Positions 1 through 8,920 of a stretch of 64,000 bases of DNA are shown here, piece after piece. The notes beneath the pieces were generated by a model that was given only the letters and a program-made list of their open reading frames with translations, ran no database searches and was not told where the DNA came from. Each line of letters begins with the position of its first letter. Within the stretch, counting starts at the first letter, position 1. A program made the translations under genes and the position numbers. This DNA comes from Allobosea sp. 67-29. Its GTDB lineage: Bacteria > Pseudomonadota > Alphaproteobacteria > Rhizobiales > Beijerinckiaceae. Where the stretch lies: NCBI RefSeq assembly GCF_001898115.1, contig NZ_MKSQ01000026.1:563184-627183 (forward strand), read 5' to 3'.

Positions 1-99
1 GCGAATGCGCCAGATGGCACCGCGACCCGCACCTTCCGCCTCTTCCATGGCAGATCGACCTTCTGTCGCCCAGCCGGGCGCCTTTCGCGAGCGAAAGAC

Positions 100-1422
100 A
101 TGAAGACCTCGCAAGCTTCCGCACCTTCGGCGGCGTTGGACAAGGCGCTAAACTGGATCGTCGTGGAAGCGCAGGGCGCCGTGGCCGATCTTCGCCGCAT
201 GATCGCCCTCGACACGTCCTTTCCGCCCGGCCTCGGCTACGATGATTTCGCTGAACTGATGGAGGGCTTCGTCGCCCCGCTCGGTTTCGCCAGCGAGCGC
301 GTCGCAGTGCCCGAGGCTTTGTGGCGCACCGCGCATGGACCGGCAGCGGGCGTGCGCACCAATCTCCTCGCCTCTCGCGGGACCGGCCGGCCGGCCTGCG
401 GCATCTATTTCCATGTCGATACCGTGCCCGCCGCCGCCGGCTGGAAAACCGACCCCCTGCGGATGGAGCGCGACGGCGACCGGCTGATCGGGCTCGGTGC
501 GGCCGACATGAAAGGCTGCATCGCAGCGGTCCTGCTCGCGTTGCGGGCCGCGCGAGCGTTTGGCGTGGAGCTCGCCTACGACCCGATGCTGCTGTTCTGC
601 ACGGACGAGGAAGGCGGGCTTTATCCCGGCATCCGCCATCTCGCCGAGCAGGGCCGCCTCCCGGAGCATATCCTCAACTTCAACGGCAGCGCCGAGGCCC
701 GGATCTGGGCTGGCTGCTTCGGCCTGTTCAATTTGCTCGTCCGCATCCATGGCCAGACCGTCCATGCCGGCGAGGGCAATCGCAAGGGAGGCGGCCTCAA
801 CGCGATCGAGGCTGCGCTGCCGCTGCTCAATGCGCTGACGGTGCTGAAGGCCAGGGTCGCGACCCGCATCTCCGCCTTGCCGCCGCCGCCGGGCAAGCCG
901 CCGCTCGCGGCCCAGCTCAACCTCGCCGCGATTGAGGGCGGCACGGCCGGCGGCCAGGTTCCTGCTCTCCTCGAACTGACGATCAACCGACGCTACGCCC
1001 CCGAGGAGCGTTTCGAGGATGCACTGGCGGAGATCGAAGATGCGATCCGCCGCAGCACCGCCGCCGTGCCGGGGCTGACGGTCGAGACCACGCTGATCGG
1101 CCATCTCATGCCGACGGCGGACCCGACCGGGCCGCACTGGCCACGCTGGCAGGCAGCGATGGGGGCAGGCTTCGGCTACGCGCCGGAGGAGTTCCGCAAA
1201 TGGGGCGCCGCGAGCTGCTCCGATTTCGGCTGGGTCCAGCGCGCCACCGGGCGGAACGAGGTTCTGCTGGGCGGGCTCGGCCGGCCCGACCGTAATATCC
1301 ATTCGCCCGGCGAATATACGACCCTGTCCGACATCGTCTCGCTGGCGAAAGCCGTGCTCGCTTATCTCGCCACAGATTTCCGACCCGACATCAACCCCGA
1401 CCTGAATCCGTCCCGGAGCTGA
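100..1422 (+). CDS. M20 family metallopeptidase / deacylase (ArgE/DapE-like)
   Basis: A 440-residue cytoplasmic zinc hydrolase of the M20 (ArgE/DapE/carboxypeptidase G2) family, expected to cleave an amide bond in an N-acyl amino acid or dipeptide. Visible metal ligands are the HVD motif (H105, D107), D136 in GAADMKG, E170-E171 in TDEEGG and H401 near the C-terminus. The usual GEP motif after the Glu pair reads G-S-A-E here (about 196-199), so the fifth ligand is shifted or changed. The dimerisation-domain His is present in GQTVHAGEG. It is the first gene fully inside the window, 11 bases upstream of a periplasmic substrate-binding protein, and so probably acts on the compound imported by the following transporter. 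The promoter lies outside the window or in a short upstream overlap. Family is secure; substrate is unknown. Confidence 0.9.
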   Translation: MKTSQASAPSAALDKALNWIVVEAQGAVADLRRMIALDTSFPPGLGYDDFAELMEGFVAPLGFASERVAVPEALWRTAHGPAAGVRTNLLASRGTGRPACGIYFHVDTVPAAAGWKTDPLRMERDGDRLIGLGAADMKGCIAAVLLALRAARAFGVELAYDPMLLFCTDEEGGLYPGIRHLAEQGRLPEHILNFNGSAEARIWAGCFGLFNLLVRIHGQTVHAGEGNRKGGGLNAIEAALPLLNALTVLKARVATRISALPPPPGKPPLAAQLNLAAIEGGTAGGQVPALLELTINRRYAPEERFEDALAEIEDAIRRSTAAVPGLTVETTLIGHLMPTADPTGPHWPRWQAAMGAGFGYAPEEFRKWGAASCSDFGWVQRATGRNEVLLGGLGRPDRNIHSPGEYTTLSDIVSLAKAVLAYLATDFRPDINPDLNPSRS

Positions 1423-1433
1423 AGGAGCGTCCC

Positions 1434-2987
1434 ATGCCGAGCATCCATCGTCGCGATTTCCTCGCCGCTTCCGCCGCTCTGAGCGGCCTCGCCATGTCCG
1501 GCATTCCTGCCTTCGCCCAGACGCCGCGCCGCGGCGGCACGCTGCGCGTCAGCGTTGACCAGGCGGTGTCGAAGCTGAACCCGCTCGTGACCCGTGTGAA
1601 CCCGGAATATCTGGTGGCGGAGCTGCTCTACTCCGGCCTGACCCGGCTCAAGGTCGACATGAGCGCCGAGCCCGACCTGGCCGAATCCTGGACGAGCTCG
1701 GCCGACCTGACCGAGTGGACCTTCACCCTGCGCAAGGGCTTGGCCTTCCACGACGGCTCGCCGTGCACGGCCGCCGACGTAGTCGCGACCTTCGAGGCGA
1801 TCCTCGACCCCAAGACCGCCTCGCCCGCACGCCAGAACGTCGGCCCGATCGCCAAGGTTTCGGCCAAGGACGATGCGACCGTCGTCTTCAATCTTTCGGC
1901 GCCCTTCGCCGACCTGCCGGTGACGCTGGCCTATACCAACGCCAAGATCGTCCCGGCCGCCGTGATCAAGAGCGGGCTGGAGAAGCTCGACCGCCAGGCG
2001 ATCGGCACCGGCCCGTTCAAGCTCGTCTCGTTCGAGCCGGAGCGGCAGGTCGTCGTCGCCCGCAACGACGCCTATTACGACAAGGCGCGGCCCTATCTCG
2101 ACAAGATCGAGGTCCTGGTGTTCCCGGATGTCAGTGCCGAGGCTTCCGCATTGATCGCCGGCGATACGGACCTGATCTCGACGACCCCGCCGACCGAGTT
2201 CGGGCGTTTGCAGAAAGCCAGCGGCGTCAAGGCGCTGCGCGTGCCCTCGGGCCAGTTCTGCAACGTCAATTTCGGCTGCGACCAGAAGCCCTTCAACGAT
2301 GTCCGCGTGCGCCAGGCCCTCGCGCTGACGGTCGACCGCGCCGCCATGGTCGACTTCGTCACCGAGGGCTTCGGCTCGCCCGGCAACGATACGCCGCTCA
2401 ATCCCGCCTATCGCTTCTACGCCGACTTGCCGGCCAAGAAGGCCGACATCGCCAAGGCCAAGGCGCTGCTCGCGGAAGCCGGCTATCCGAAGGGGCTCGA
2501 GGCGACGCTGATCGCGTCCGACCGGCCGGGCCAGCGCGCCCAGCTCGCCGTGGCGCTACGCGAGATGGCCAAGCCCGCCGGCTTCGACATCAAGGTCGAG
2601 ACCATGCCGCACGCGACCTATCTCGACCAGGTCTGGAAGAAGGGCTCGTTCTATGTCGGCTTCTACAACATGCAGGCGACGGCCGACGCCATATTCTCGC
2701 TGCTCTACACGTCCAACGCCGCCTGGAACGAGACGCGCTGGAACAACACCGCCTTCGACAAGCTCGTCTTCGAGGCCCGGGCCACGGTCGACGAGACGAA
2801 GCGCCGCGCACTATACGCACAGGCGCAGAAGCTGATGTATGACGAGGTGCCCTCGATCATCCCGGCCTTCTTCGATCTTCTCGGCGGGCAGCGCGACTGG
2901 GTCGAGGGTTATCAGCTCCATCCGCGCGGCGCGGTCTTCCGGCTCGATTTCGTTTCGCTCGGCGCCAACGCGCCGAAGCGCGGCTGA
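1434..2987 (+). CDS. ABC transporter substrate-binding protein, family 5 (dipeptide/oligopeptide type)
   Basis: A 517-residue periplasmic solute-binding protein of the SBP_bac_5 family (DppA/OppA/NikA class). The N-terminus has a twin-arginine signal (RRDFLAASAA) ending near FAQ at about residue 29, so export by Tat is likely. Family features include the Y-SGL-RL stretch near residue 67 and the DLAESW and W-FTLRKGLAFHDG segments. A good GGAGCGTCCC-type leader precedes ATG 1434. It delivers ligand to the permeases encoded just downstream; the next gene starts after 19 bases. The neighbouring hydrolases suggest a peptide-like or acylated amino acid ligand, but the family also binds nickel, opines and sugars, so the ligand cannot be read from sequence. 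Confidence 0.95.
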   Translation: MPSIHRRDFLAASAALSGLAMSGIPAFAQTPRRGGTLRVSVDQAVSKLNPLVTRVNPEYLVAELLYSGLTRLKVDMSAEPDLAESWTSSADLTEWTFTLRKGLAFHDGSPCTAADVVATFEAILDPKTASPARQNVGPIAKVSAKDDATVVFNLSAPFADLPVTLAYTNAKIVPAAVIKSGLEKLDRQAIGTGPFKLVSFEPERQVVVARNDAYYDKARPYLDKIEVLVFPDVSAEASALIAGDTDLISTTPPTEFGRLQKASGVKALRVPSGQFCNVNFGCDQKPFNDVRVRQALALTVDRAAMVDFVTEGFGSPGNDTPLNPAYRFYADLPAKKADIAKAKALLAEAGYPKGLEATLIASDRPGQRAQLAVALREMAKPAGFDIKVETMPHATYLDQVWKKGSFYVGFYNMQATADAIFSLLYTSNAAWNETRWNNTAFDKLVFEARATVDETKRRALYAQAQKLMYDEVPSIIPAFFDLLGGQRDWVEGYQLHPRGAVFRLDFVSLGANAPKRG

Positions 2988-3006
2988 GCGAAAACGGGCA
3001 GCGGAC

Positions 3007-3954
3007 GTGTCGCCGGCCTATATCCTCAAGCGGATCCTGCTGATCGGCTACACGCTGCTGGTCGTGTCGCTGATCGTCTTCGCGATCACCCAGATCCTGC
3101 CGGCCGATGCCGCCGTCATGATGCTGGGCGAGAATGCGACGCCGGATGCGCTGGCGGCGCTGCGCCTCAAGATGGGGCTGAACGACCCCATCTGGATGCA
3201 ATATCTGCACTGGCTCGGTGGCGTCGTGCGTGGCGATTTCGGCGTCTCGATGCGCACCGGCCAGCCGGTCGCACCGGCGATGATCGAGGCGCTCGGACGC
3301 TCGCTGCTGCTCGCCCTGTTCTCGATCCTGCTGATGCTGGCGGTCGCGATCCCGCTCGGCATCGTCGCGGCTGTCAGGCGGGGTCGTGCGGCCGATCTCG
3401 GTGTCAGCTTCCTCTCCTATATCGGCGTCTCGCTGCCGGAGTTCGTCACCGCGACGCTCATGGTGCTCGTCCTGGCCGACTGGCTGCAATGGCTGCCGGC
3501 GACCGGCTATGTGCCGCTGACCGAGGATCCGCTGCGGGGCTTGCGGCACCTCGTCCTGCCGGTGCTGACGGTATCGATGATCCTGGTCGCCCATGTCTCG
3601 CGCATGGTGCGCTCCGAACTCGTCGACGTGCTGCATTCCGACTATATCCGCGCGGCGCGGTTGAAGGGGCTGTCGAAGCGGCAGGTGCTGTTCAAGCATG
3701 CGCTGCGCAACGCCCTGCTGCCGACCATCACCATCGTCGCGCTCGATGTCGGCTACCTGCTCGGCGGCGTCATCGTGGTCGAGGAGATCTTCGCCCTGCC
3801 CGGGATCGGGCGCCAGCTCATCGTCGCGATCCAGGCACGCGACCTGCCCTCGATCCAGGCCGGCGCCCTGATCATGGCGACGACCTATGCGGTGGCGAAT
3901 TTCCTCGCCGACATCTGCTATGCCTGGCTCGACCGGAGGATCCAGTATGATTGA
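3007..3954 (+). CDS. ABC transporter permease, DppB type
   Basis: A 315-residue inner-membrane permease with six predicted membrane segments, starting with MSPAYILKRIL. I chose GTG 3007 because the sequence upstream in the same frame codes for the end of the binding protein in another frame, and DppB homologues begin with this Y-x-L-K/R-R-x-L pattern. The EAA-loop region (IRAARLKGLSKRQVLFKHALRNALLPT, in parts) that contacts the ATPase is intact, as is the GVIVVEEIFALPGIG segment. It pairs with the DppC-type permease, whose start it overlaps by 8 bases, to form the transmembrane channel. Confidence 0.93.
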   Translation: MSPAYILKRILLIGYTLLVVSLIVFAITQILPADAAVMMLGENATPDALAALRLKMGLNDPIWMQYLHWLGGVVRGDFGVSMRTGQPVAPAMIEALGRSLLLALFSILLMLAVAIPLGIVAAVRRGRAADLGVSFLSYIGVSLPEFVTATLMVLVLADWLQWLPATGYVPLTEDPLRGLRHLVLPVLTVSMILVAHVSRMVRSELVDVLHSDYIRAARLKGLSKRQVLFKHALRNALLPTITIVALDVGYLLGGVIVVEEIFALPGIGRQLIVAIQARDLPSIQAGALIMATTYAVANFLADICYAWLDRRIQYD

Positions 3955-4771
3955 GATCCTCAAGCGCATGCTGCGCTCGCCGCAAGGCGCTCTCGGCCTC
4001 GTCGTCGTCGGGCTTATCCTGCTCGTCGTCATCGTCGGGCCCTGGTCGGCACCCTACGACCCCGAGAAGATGGCGCCCCTGATGCGCTACAAGCCGCCGA
4101 GCGCGCAGTTCTGGCTCGGCACCGACCAATATGGCCGCGACATCCTCAGCCGCCTGCTGCACGGCGCCCGCGCCACGGTCGTTATGGCGGTGCTGGCGAC
4201 GGCGCTGGGCACGCTGGTCGGCGCCATCGTCGGCACGGTCTCCGCCTTCTTGGGCGGGCGCGGCGACGAGGCGATCATGCGCACCGTCGATGCGATCATG
4301 TCGATCCCGAGCCTGCTGCTCGCGCTGCTGATCGTGAACCTGCTCGGCAAGAGCAGCGTCAACGCGCTGCTGGCCATTGCGCTCGCCTTCGCGCCGGGCA
4401 TGGCACGGGTGACACGCTCGGTCGCGCTGGCCGTGCGCAAGCAGGATTATGTCAACGCCGCAATCGCGCGCGGCGAGAGCGCCGGCTTCATCGTCGGGCG
4501 CGAGATGCTGCCCAATGTGGTGGCGCCGATCATCGTCGAGATGACGATCCGCGTCGCCTTCGCGGTGATGTTGTTCGCGACGCTCTCCTTCCTCGGACTG
4601 GGCGCCCAGCCGCCGGCTTCCGAATGGGGGCTGATGGTCTCGGAGGCCCGCCGCTTCATGCATCTGAGCCCCTGGATGATCCTGTGGCCGAGCCTTGCCA
4701 TCGCGCTGGTCGCGATCGGCTTCAACCTGCTCGGCGACGGTCTGCGCGACGCGCTCAACCCGAGGACCTGA
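3947..4771 (+). CDS. ABC transporter permease, DppC type
   Basis: A 274-residue inner-membrane permease. ATG 3947 follows a GGAGG in the end of the preceding gene (3936-3940) and overlaps that gene by 8 bases, so the two are translationally coupled. The DppC hallmark WLGTDQYGRDILSRLLHGAR is present near residue 55, followed by membrane segments and the EAA-like loop (AAIARGESAGFIVGREMLPN). The C-terminus NLLGDGLRDALNPR is typical of the family. It forms the channel heterodimer with the upstream DppB-type permease. Confidence 0.93.
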   Translation: MIEILKRMLRSPQGALGLVVVGLILLVVIVGPWSAPYDPEKMAPLMRYKPPSAQFWLGTDQYGRDILSRLLHGARATVVMAVLATALGTLVGAIVGTVSAFLGGRGDEAIMRTVDAIMSIPSLLLALLIVNLLGKSSVNALLAIALAFAPGMARVTRSVALAVRKQDYVNAAIARGESAGFIVGREMLPNVVAPIIVEMTIRVAFAVMLFATLSFLGLGAQPPASEWGLMVSEARRFMHLSPWMILWPSLAIALVAIGFNLLGDGLRDALNPRT

Positions 4772-4774
4772 GCG

Positions 4775-6397
4775 ATGCGCGAAACGATCCTCGACATCGC
4801 CGGCTATGGGCTCGACTACGCGACACCGTCGGGCTTCACCCGCGCGCTCGACGATGTCTCGCTCTCGATCGCCAGGGGCGAAGTTCTCGGCCTCGTCGGT
4901 GAATCCGGCTCGGGCAAGACCTCGCTCGCCTGGGCGATCATGCGCTATCTGCCGGCGACGGCCCGCGAGACGGGCAGCATCCGGCTGACAGGGCAGGACC
5001 TGCTGAAGGCTTCGGAAGCCGAGATCGATGCGATCCGCGGCCGGCGCATCGGCATGGTCTTCCAGGACCCGAGCACCTCGCTCAACCCGACGCTGCCGCT
5101 CGGCGAGCAGCTTGCCGAGGTGCTGGTGCGCCATCGCGGCCTGACGCGGAAGCAGGCCTGGGCAGAGGGCGAAGCGCGCCTCGCCCATGTCGGGCTCAAG
5201 GTGCCCCGGCAGATGATGCGGCGCTATCCGCACGAGGCTTCCGGCGGCGAGAAGCAGCGCGTCGTCATCGCCACTGCCTTCGCCTGCCAGCCGGAATGCA
5301 TCATCTTCGACGAGCCGACCACGGCGCTCGACGTCATCACCGCCCGGCAGATCCTCGAACTGTTCAAGGAATTGCAGGCCGAGACCGGCGTCGCCTCGCT
5401 CTATATCTCGCACGACCTCGCTCTGGTCTCGCAGATCGCAAGCAAGGTCGCGGTGATCCACCGTGGCCGGATTGTCGAGCAGGGCGCCGTTGGCGACGTC
5501 TTCGCCCGGCCGCAGGACGCCTATACGAAGAAGCTGCTCGCCGCCGTGCCGCGCCCTGACCATCGCCTGGTCGGGATGGAGGCTCCCGAAGCGGCCACGC
5601 CCCTCGTCGAGGTCGAGAAGGTCAGCGTGCTCTATGGCCGCAAGCCTTTCCTTGGGAGACTTCTCGGCCGGGCGAACACCCAGTTCACCGGCAATCGCGA
5701 GGTCAGCCTCTCGGTGATGCCGGGCGAGATCCTCGGCATCGTCGGCGAATCCGGTTCCGGCAAGTCGACGCTTGCCAAGGCGATGACCGGCCTCAATCGC
5801 TTCGAGGGCGAGATCCGCTTCGCCGGCCGCCGCATCACCGGCCTTTCCGATATGGACCGGGCCTACCGCCGCGAGGTCCAGATCATCTTCCAGCATCCGG
5901 ATTCCTCGCTCAATCCGCGCCAGCGCATCCGCGAGATCCTGTCGCGGCCGCTCGCGCTTTATGGCGAGCCGGGCTCCCGGCGAGACGCGGCGGCGATCGG
6001 AGAATTGCTGGAGCAGGTGCGCCTGCCGGCCGCTTATGCCGATCGCTACCCGCACCAGCTCTCCGGCGGCGAGAAGCAGCGTGTTGCGATCGCCCGTGCC
6101 TTCGCTTCCAAGCCGAAGCTCGTGATCTGCGACGAAATCACCTCGGCGCTCGACGTGTCGGTTCAGGCTTCCGTCGTTGAATTGCTCGTCGACCTGCAGA
6201 AGCGTTTCGGCACGGCCTATCTCTTCATCACCCACGATCTCAACCTGGTGCGCCAGATCGCCCACCGGATCGCGGTGATGTATCGCGGCGACCTCGTCGA
6301 TCTCGTCGATATCGCGACGCTCTCGACCGGCCCCCTCCATCCCTACACCCGATCCCTGCTCGAGGCCGTGCCCGCCCCGGCCACGGCTGCCGCCTGA
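4775..6397 (+). CDS. dipeptide ABC transporter ATP-binding protein, fused double ATPase (DppD-DppF)
   Basis: A 540-residue cytoplasmic protein with two complete ABC ATPase domains. Domain 1 has Walker A GESGSGKT at 42-49, signature SGGEKQR and Walker B IIFDEPTTALD. Domain 2 has Walker A GESGSGKS at 324-331, signature LSGGEKQRVAIARAF and a Walker B variant LVICDEITSALDVS, in which the usual Pro after DE is replaced by Ile. The tandem layout is the usual fused form of DppD and DppF. It powers the permease pair encoded directly upstream (3-base gap). Family certain; substrate specificity is set by the binding protein. Confidence 0.95.
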   Translation: MRETILDIAGYGLDYATPSGFTRALDDVSLSIARGEVLGLVGESGSGKTSLAWAIMRYLPATARETGSIRLTGQDLLKASEAEIDAIRGRRIGMVFQDPSTSLNPTLPLGEQLAEVLVRHRGLTRKQAWAEGEARLAHVGLKVPRQMMRRYPHEASGGEKQRVVIATAFACQPECIIFDEPTTALDVITARQILELFKELQAETGVASLYISHDLALVSQIASKVAVIHRGRIVEQGAVGDVFARPQDAYTKKLLAAVPRPDHRLVGMEAPEAATPLVEVEKVSVLYGRKPFLGRLLGRANTQFTGNREVSLSVMPGEILGIVGESGSGKSTLAKAMTGLNRFEGEIRFAGRRITGLSDMDRAYRREVQIIFQHPDSSLNPRQRIREILSRPLALYGEPGSRRDAAAIGELLEQVRLPAAYADRYPHQLSGGEKQRVAIARAFASKPKLVICDEITSALDVSVQASVVELLVDLQKRFGTAYLFITHDLNLVRQIAHRIAVMYRGDLVDLVDIATLSTGPLHPYTRSLLEAVPAPATAAA

Positions 6398-6414
6398 CAT
6401 CAGAGGCCACACGC

Positions 6415-7635
6415 ATGAACCCGCGCGACCTGATCCATTCGCTCGACGAGAAGGCTTGCCTGGCGCTGCTCTCGGACTGGGCGAAGCACAAGAGCTATTC
6501 GGAAACCGAAGGCGAGAAGGCGCTGGTCCGCCACGTCGTCGGCCAGATGAAGGCGATGGGCATTGAGGCGGAAGAACAGCCTTTCGACGACGGGCGCCGT
6601 GCCAACGCCATCGGCCGCTGGAAGGGCACCGGCGGCGGCAAGAGCCTGCTGTTCAACGGCCATCTCGACACCAACCCGGCAACCGAAGGATGGACCGTCG
6701 ATCCCTGGGGCGGCCTCGTCGACGACGAATTCATCTATGGCATCGGCGTCTCCAACATGAAGGCGGGCGACGCCGCCTCCTATTGCGCGGTCAAGACGCT
6801 GGTCGATGCTGGTGTGAAGCTGAAGGGCGACGTGATCCTGACCTATGTCGTCGGCGAACTGCAGGGCGGCGTCGGCACGGTCGCGGCGATCCGCAACGGC
6901 ATCCGCGCCGACTACTTCGTCAACAGCGAGCCGACCGACGTGCAGGCGGTGACCATGCATGCCTGCGCCTTCTCCTTCGTGATCGAGCTCATCGGCAATA
7001 CGCGGCATCTCTCCAAGCGGGAGCAGGCCGTCGACGCCATCATGGCGGCCTGCGACCTGATCCCGCGCCTCAACGCGATGACCTTCAGCGGCGCTCGCTC
7101 GCCCGAGCATGAATCGATCAATCGCGTCCATGTCGGCGTCGTCCACGGCGCGCTCGGCAAGGAACTGCATGAGTGGCGCGCACCGCAGGTGGCGGATTAC
7201 TGCAAGCTCAAGGGCTCCGGCCGCTACGCACCCGGACAGACGCAGGAGGGCGCGCTCGCCGACATGCAGCGCGAACTCGCCGCGCTGGAACAGCGCTTCC
7301 CGGGACTGAAGACCTCGATCCGCGTCGAGAAGAAGGAAGGCCACCAGTCGATGCCGGCCTTCGAGGTCGCCAGGGACGCCCGCATCGTGAAGGTCGTCAA
7401 CGCGGCCTACGAGGCCGTGCGCGGCGAGAAGCAGCCGACCGGCGCGATCAAGCCGCCGGGCTTCTTCGGCACCGATGCCGGCCATCTCTATGCCGAGGCC
7501 GGGATGGAAGGCATCGTCTGCGGACCGGGCGGGCGCTACAACACCATGCCCGACGAGCGCGTCGAGATCCGCGATTTCCTCGACATGGTCCGCATCTACA
7601 TGCTGGCGATCCTGGATATCTGCGAGGTCGCGTGA
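6415..7635 (+). CDS. M20-fold protein with substituted metal ligands (non-canonical peptidase/deacylase)
   Basis: A 406-residue protein that aligns along its whole length with M20 hydrolases. The first motif is intact (HLDT, H83 and D85). The bridging Asp of the second motif is Asn (SNMKAG, N114). The catalytic Glu is present at E148, but the neighbouring Glu ligand is Leu (GELQGG, L149). The GEP-type Glu is present (SEPT, E172). The terminal His before the PDE motif is missing (NTMPDE, 376-381). It is therefore unlikely to hold the standard dinuclear zinc centre. The gene is otherwise undamaged, sits mid-operon between the transporter ATPase and an M24-fold gene, and is read through to that gene by a GTGA overlap, which argues for a conserved altered function rather than decay. 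Family fold is secure; activity is unknown. Confidence 0.85.
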   Translation: MNPRDLIHSLDEKACLALLSDWAKHKSYSETEGEKALVRHVVGQMKAMGIEAEEQPFDDGRRANAIGRWKGTGGGKSLLFNGHLDTNPATEGWTVDPWGGLVDDEFIYGIGVSNMKAGDAASYCAVKTLVDAGVKLKGDVILTYVVGELQGGVGTVAAIRNGIRADYFVNSEPTDVQAVTMHACAFSFVIELIGNTRHLSKREQAVDAIMAACDLIPRLNAMTFSGARSPEHESINRVHVGVVHGALGKELHEWRAPQVADYCKLKGSGRYAPGQTQEGALADMQRELAALEQRFPGLKTSIRVEKKEGHQSMPAFEVARDARIVKVVNAAYEAVRGEKQPTGAIKPPGFFGTDAGHLYAEAGMEGIVCGPGGRYNTMPDERVEIRDFLDMVRIYMLAILDICEVA

Positions 7636-8831
7636 GCCCTCCCTTTACCCGCGAGGAATTCGCCGGGCGGGTCGCCAAGGCCCGCGCCGCGATGGCCGCG
7701 GCCGGTGCAGACGTTCTGCTCGTCGATCATGCCGAGCTCCTGGCCTGGCTGACCGGCTATACCGTCTCCGAGACGATGTATCGCGCGGCTTTTCTCCCGC
7801 AGGACGGCGAGCCCTGGTTCGTGCTGCGCGAGCTCGATGCCGGGCCGTGCCGGGCCGCTTGCTGGTTCTCCGACATCGTTGGATATGCCGATGCGGACGA
7901 GCCGCATGCGGTGATGGCCGCGGAACTGCACCGCCGCGGCCTGGCGGCCGGCCGGATCGGGGCCGACCATGGCTCCTATGGTTTCACCGCCGCGACACGC
8001 GACCGGCTCGCGGCGTTGCTGCCGCAACTGCATTTCGTCGACCTGCCCGCGGCGAGCGACCTGCTCAGAGCAGTGAAGTCGCCAGCCGAGATCGCCCTGA
8101 TCGCGCAGGCCGCCCAGATCGCCGACACGACCATGTCCGCGATCGTCGCGCAGGCCCGTCCGGGGCTTTCCCCGCGCGCCGCCGCCGCTATCGCTGCCGC
8201 CAGCTTCCTCCGCAACGGAGCCGACACCGGCGAAACCGGGCCGATTGTGCCCGGCGTCGGAGACCACGAGTTCCTGCATGGCGTCATGACGGCTCGGCCG
8301 CTTGGGGATGGCGACATCCTGCACGTCGAGTTGATCCCGAAGGTCCGCAACTACGGCGCACGCCTGATGCGGCCTGTTCTGATCGGTGAGGATCGCCGCG
8401 GGCTGGCACCGCTCGCCGGACGCCTTGTCGCTCTGCAGGACCGACAGCTCTCGGCCATGAAGCCGGGGGCCATCGCTCGCGATGTCGATGCCATCCTGCG
8501 CGAGGCCGTTGTCGCGGAGGGGCTGCGGCCAGCCTATGACAACGTGACCGGCTATACGCTCGGTCTCTACGGCCGAACCCCGCGACCCAGCGATTTCTCC
8601 CGCGTTTTCCTGCCAAACGCGCGCTGGCGGCTGGAGGAGGGCATGGTCTTTCACATGTACGTCTCTGCGGGCGGCCTGGGCTTCAGCGAGAGCGTCGTCG
8701 TCGACGCGGAAGGCGGACGGCGCCTGACGAATGCGCCGCGCGCGCTCCTTTCCGCCGATCCGGGCGAACTCGCGACGAGTCGGCCATGGCCGGCTTCAGC
8801 GAGCCGGCCCGCGTCGCGACGCGCCGTGTGA
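7632..8831 (+). CDS. M24-fold (Xaa-Pro peptidase/creatinase superfamily) protein without canonical metal ligands
   Basis: A 399-residue protein of the pita-bread (M24) superfamily. GTG 7632 overlaps the preceding stop (GTGA), giving translational coupling; the N-terminus then matches the creatinase N-domain (residues 1-130). In the catalytic domain the positions of the usual two Asp, His and first Glu ligands are not conserved: the stretch 228-245 reads HVELIPKVRNYGARLMRP instead of a D-x-G...D motif, and the GHG motif reads GYTLG with Y308. This resembles creatinase and ectoine-hydrolase members, which work without metal. The C-terminal 25 residues are rich in Ala, Ser, Arg and Pro. Last gene of the operon. 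A hydrolase of a small amide or guanidino compound is a reasonable inference. Confidence 0.85.
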   Translation: MSPPFTREEFAGRVAKARAAMAAAGADVLLVDHAELLAWLTGYTVSETMYRAAFLPQDGEPWFVLRELDAGPCRAACWFSDIVGYADADEPHAVMAAELHRRGLAAGRIGADHGSYGFTAATRDRLAALLPQLHFVDLPAASDLLRAVKSPAEIALIAQAAQIADTTMSAIVAQARPGLSPRAAAAIAAASFLRNGADTGETGPIVPGVGDHEFLHGVMTARPLGDGDILHVELIPKVRNYGARLMRPVLIGEDRRGLAPLAGRLVALQDRQLSAMKPGAIARDVDAILREAVVAEGLRPAYDNVTGYTLGLYGRTPRPSDFSRVFLPNARWRLEEGMVFHMYVSAGGLGFSESVVVDAEGGRRLTNAPRALLSADPGELATSRPWPASASRPASRRAV

Positions 8832-8920
8832 GGCGGAACTCGCCATGGTACGGATCCCAGCCTCCGCATCTGGCGCTTGCTTGCTGCCGGCAGCCCTTCC
8901 GTCCAAAGATTGCCCGGTTC

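Noticed and set aside
1..103. Frame +2 is open from the first base to a TGA that overlaps the first ATG (ATGA), possibly the end of an upstream gene.
   Set aside because: Only about 33 residues, Pro/Ala/Ser-rich, with no recognisable family; the overlap is suggestive but cannot be confirmed without upstream sequence.
3872..6412. An 846-codon open frame on the minus strand across the permease and ATPase genes.
   Set aside because: Antisense shadow of two genes with complete family motifs; long antisense frames are expected at this GC content and the protein shows no domain.
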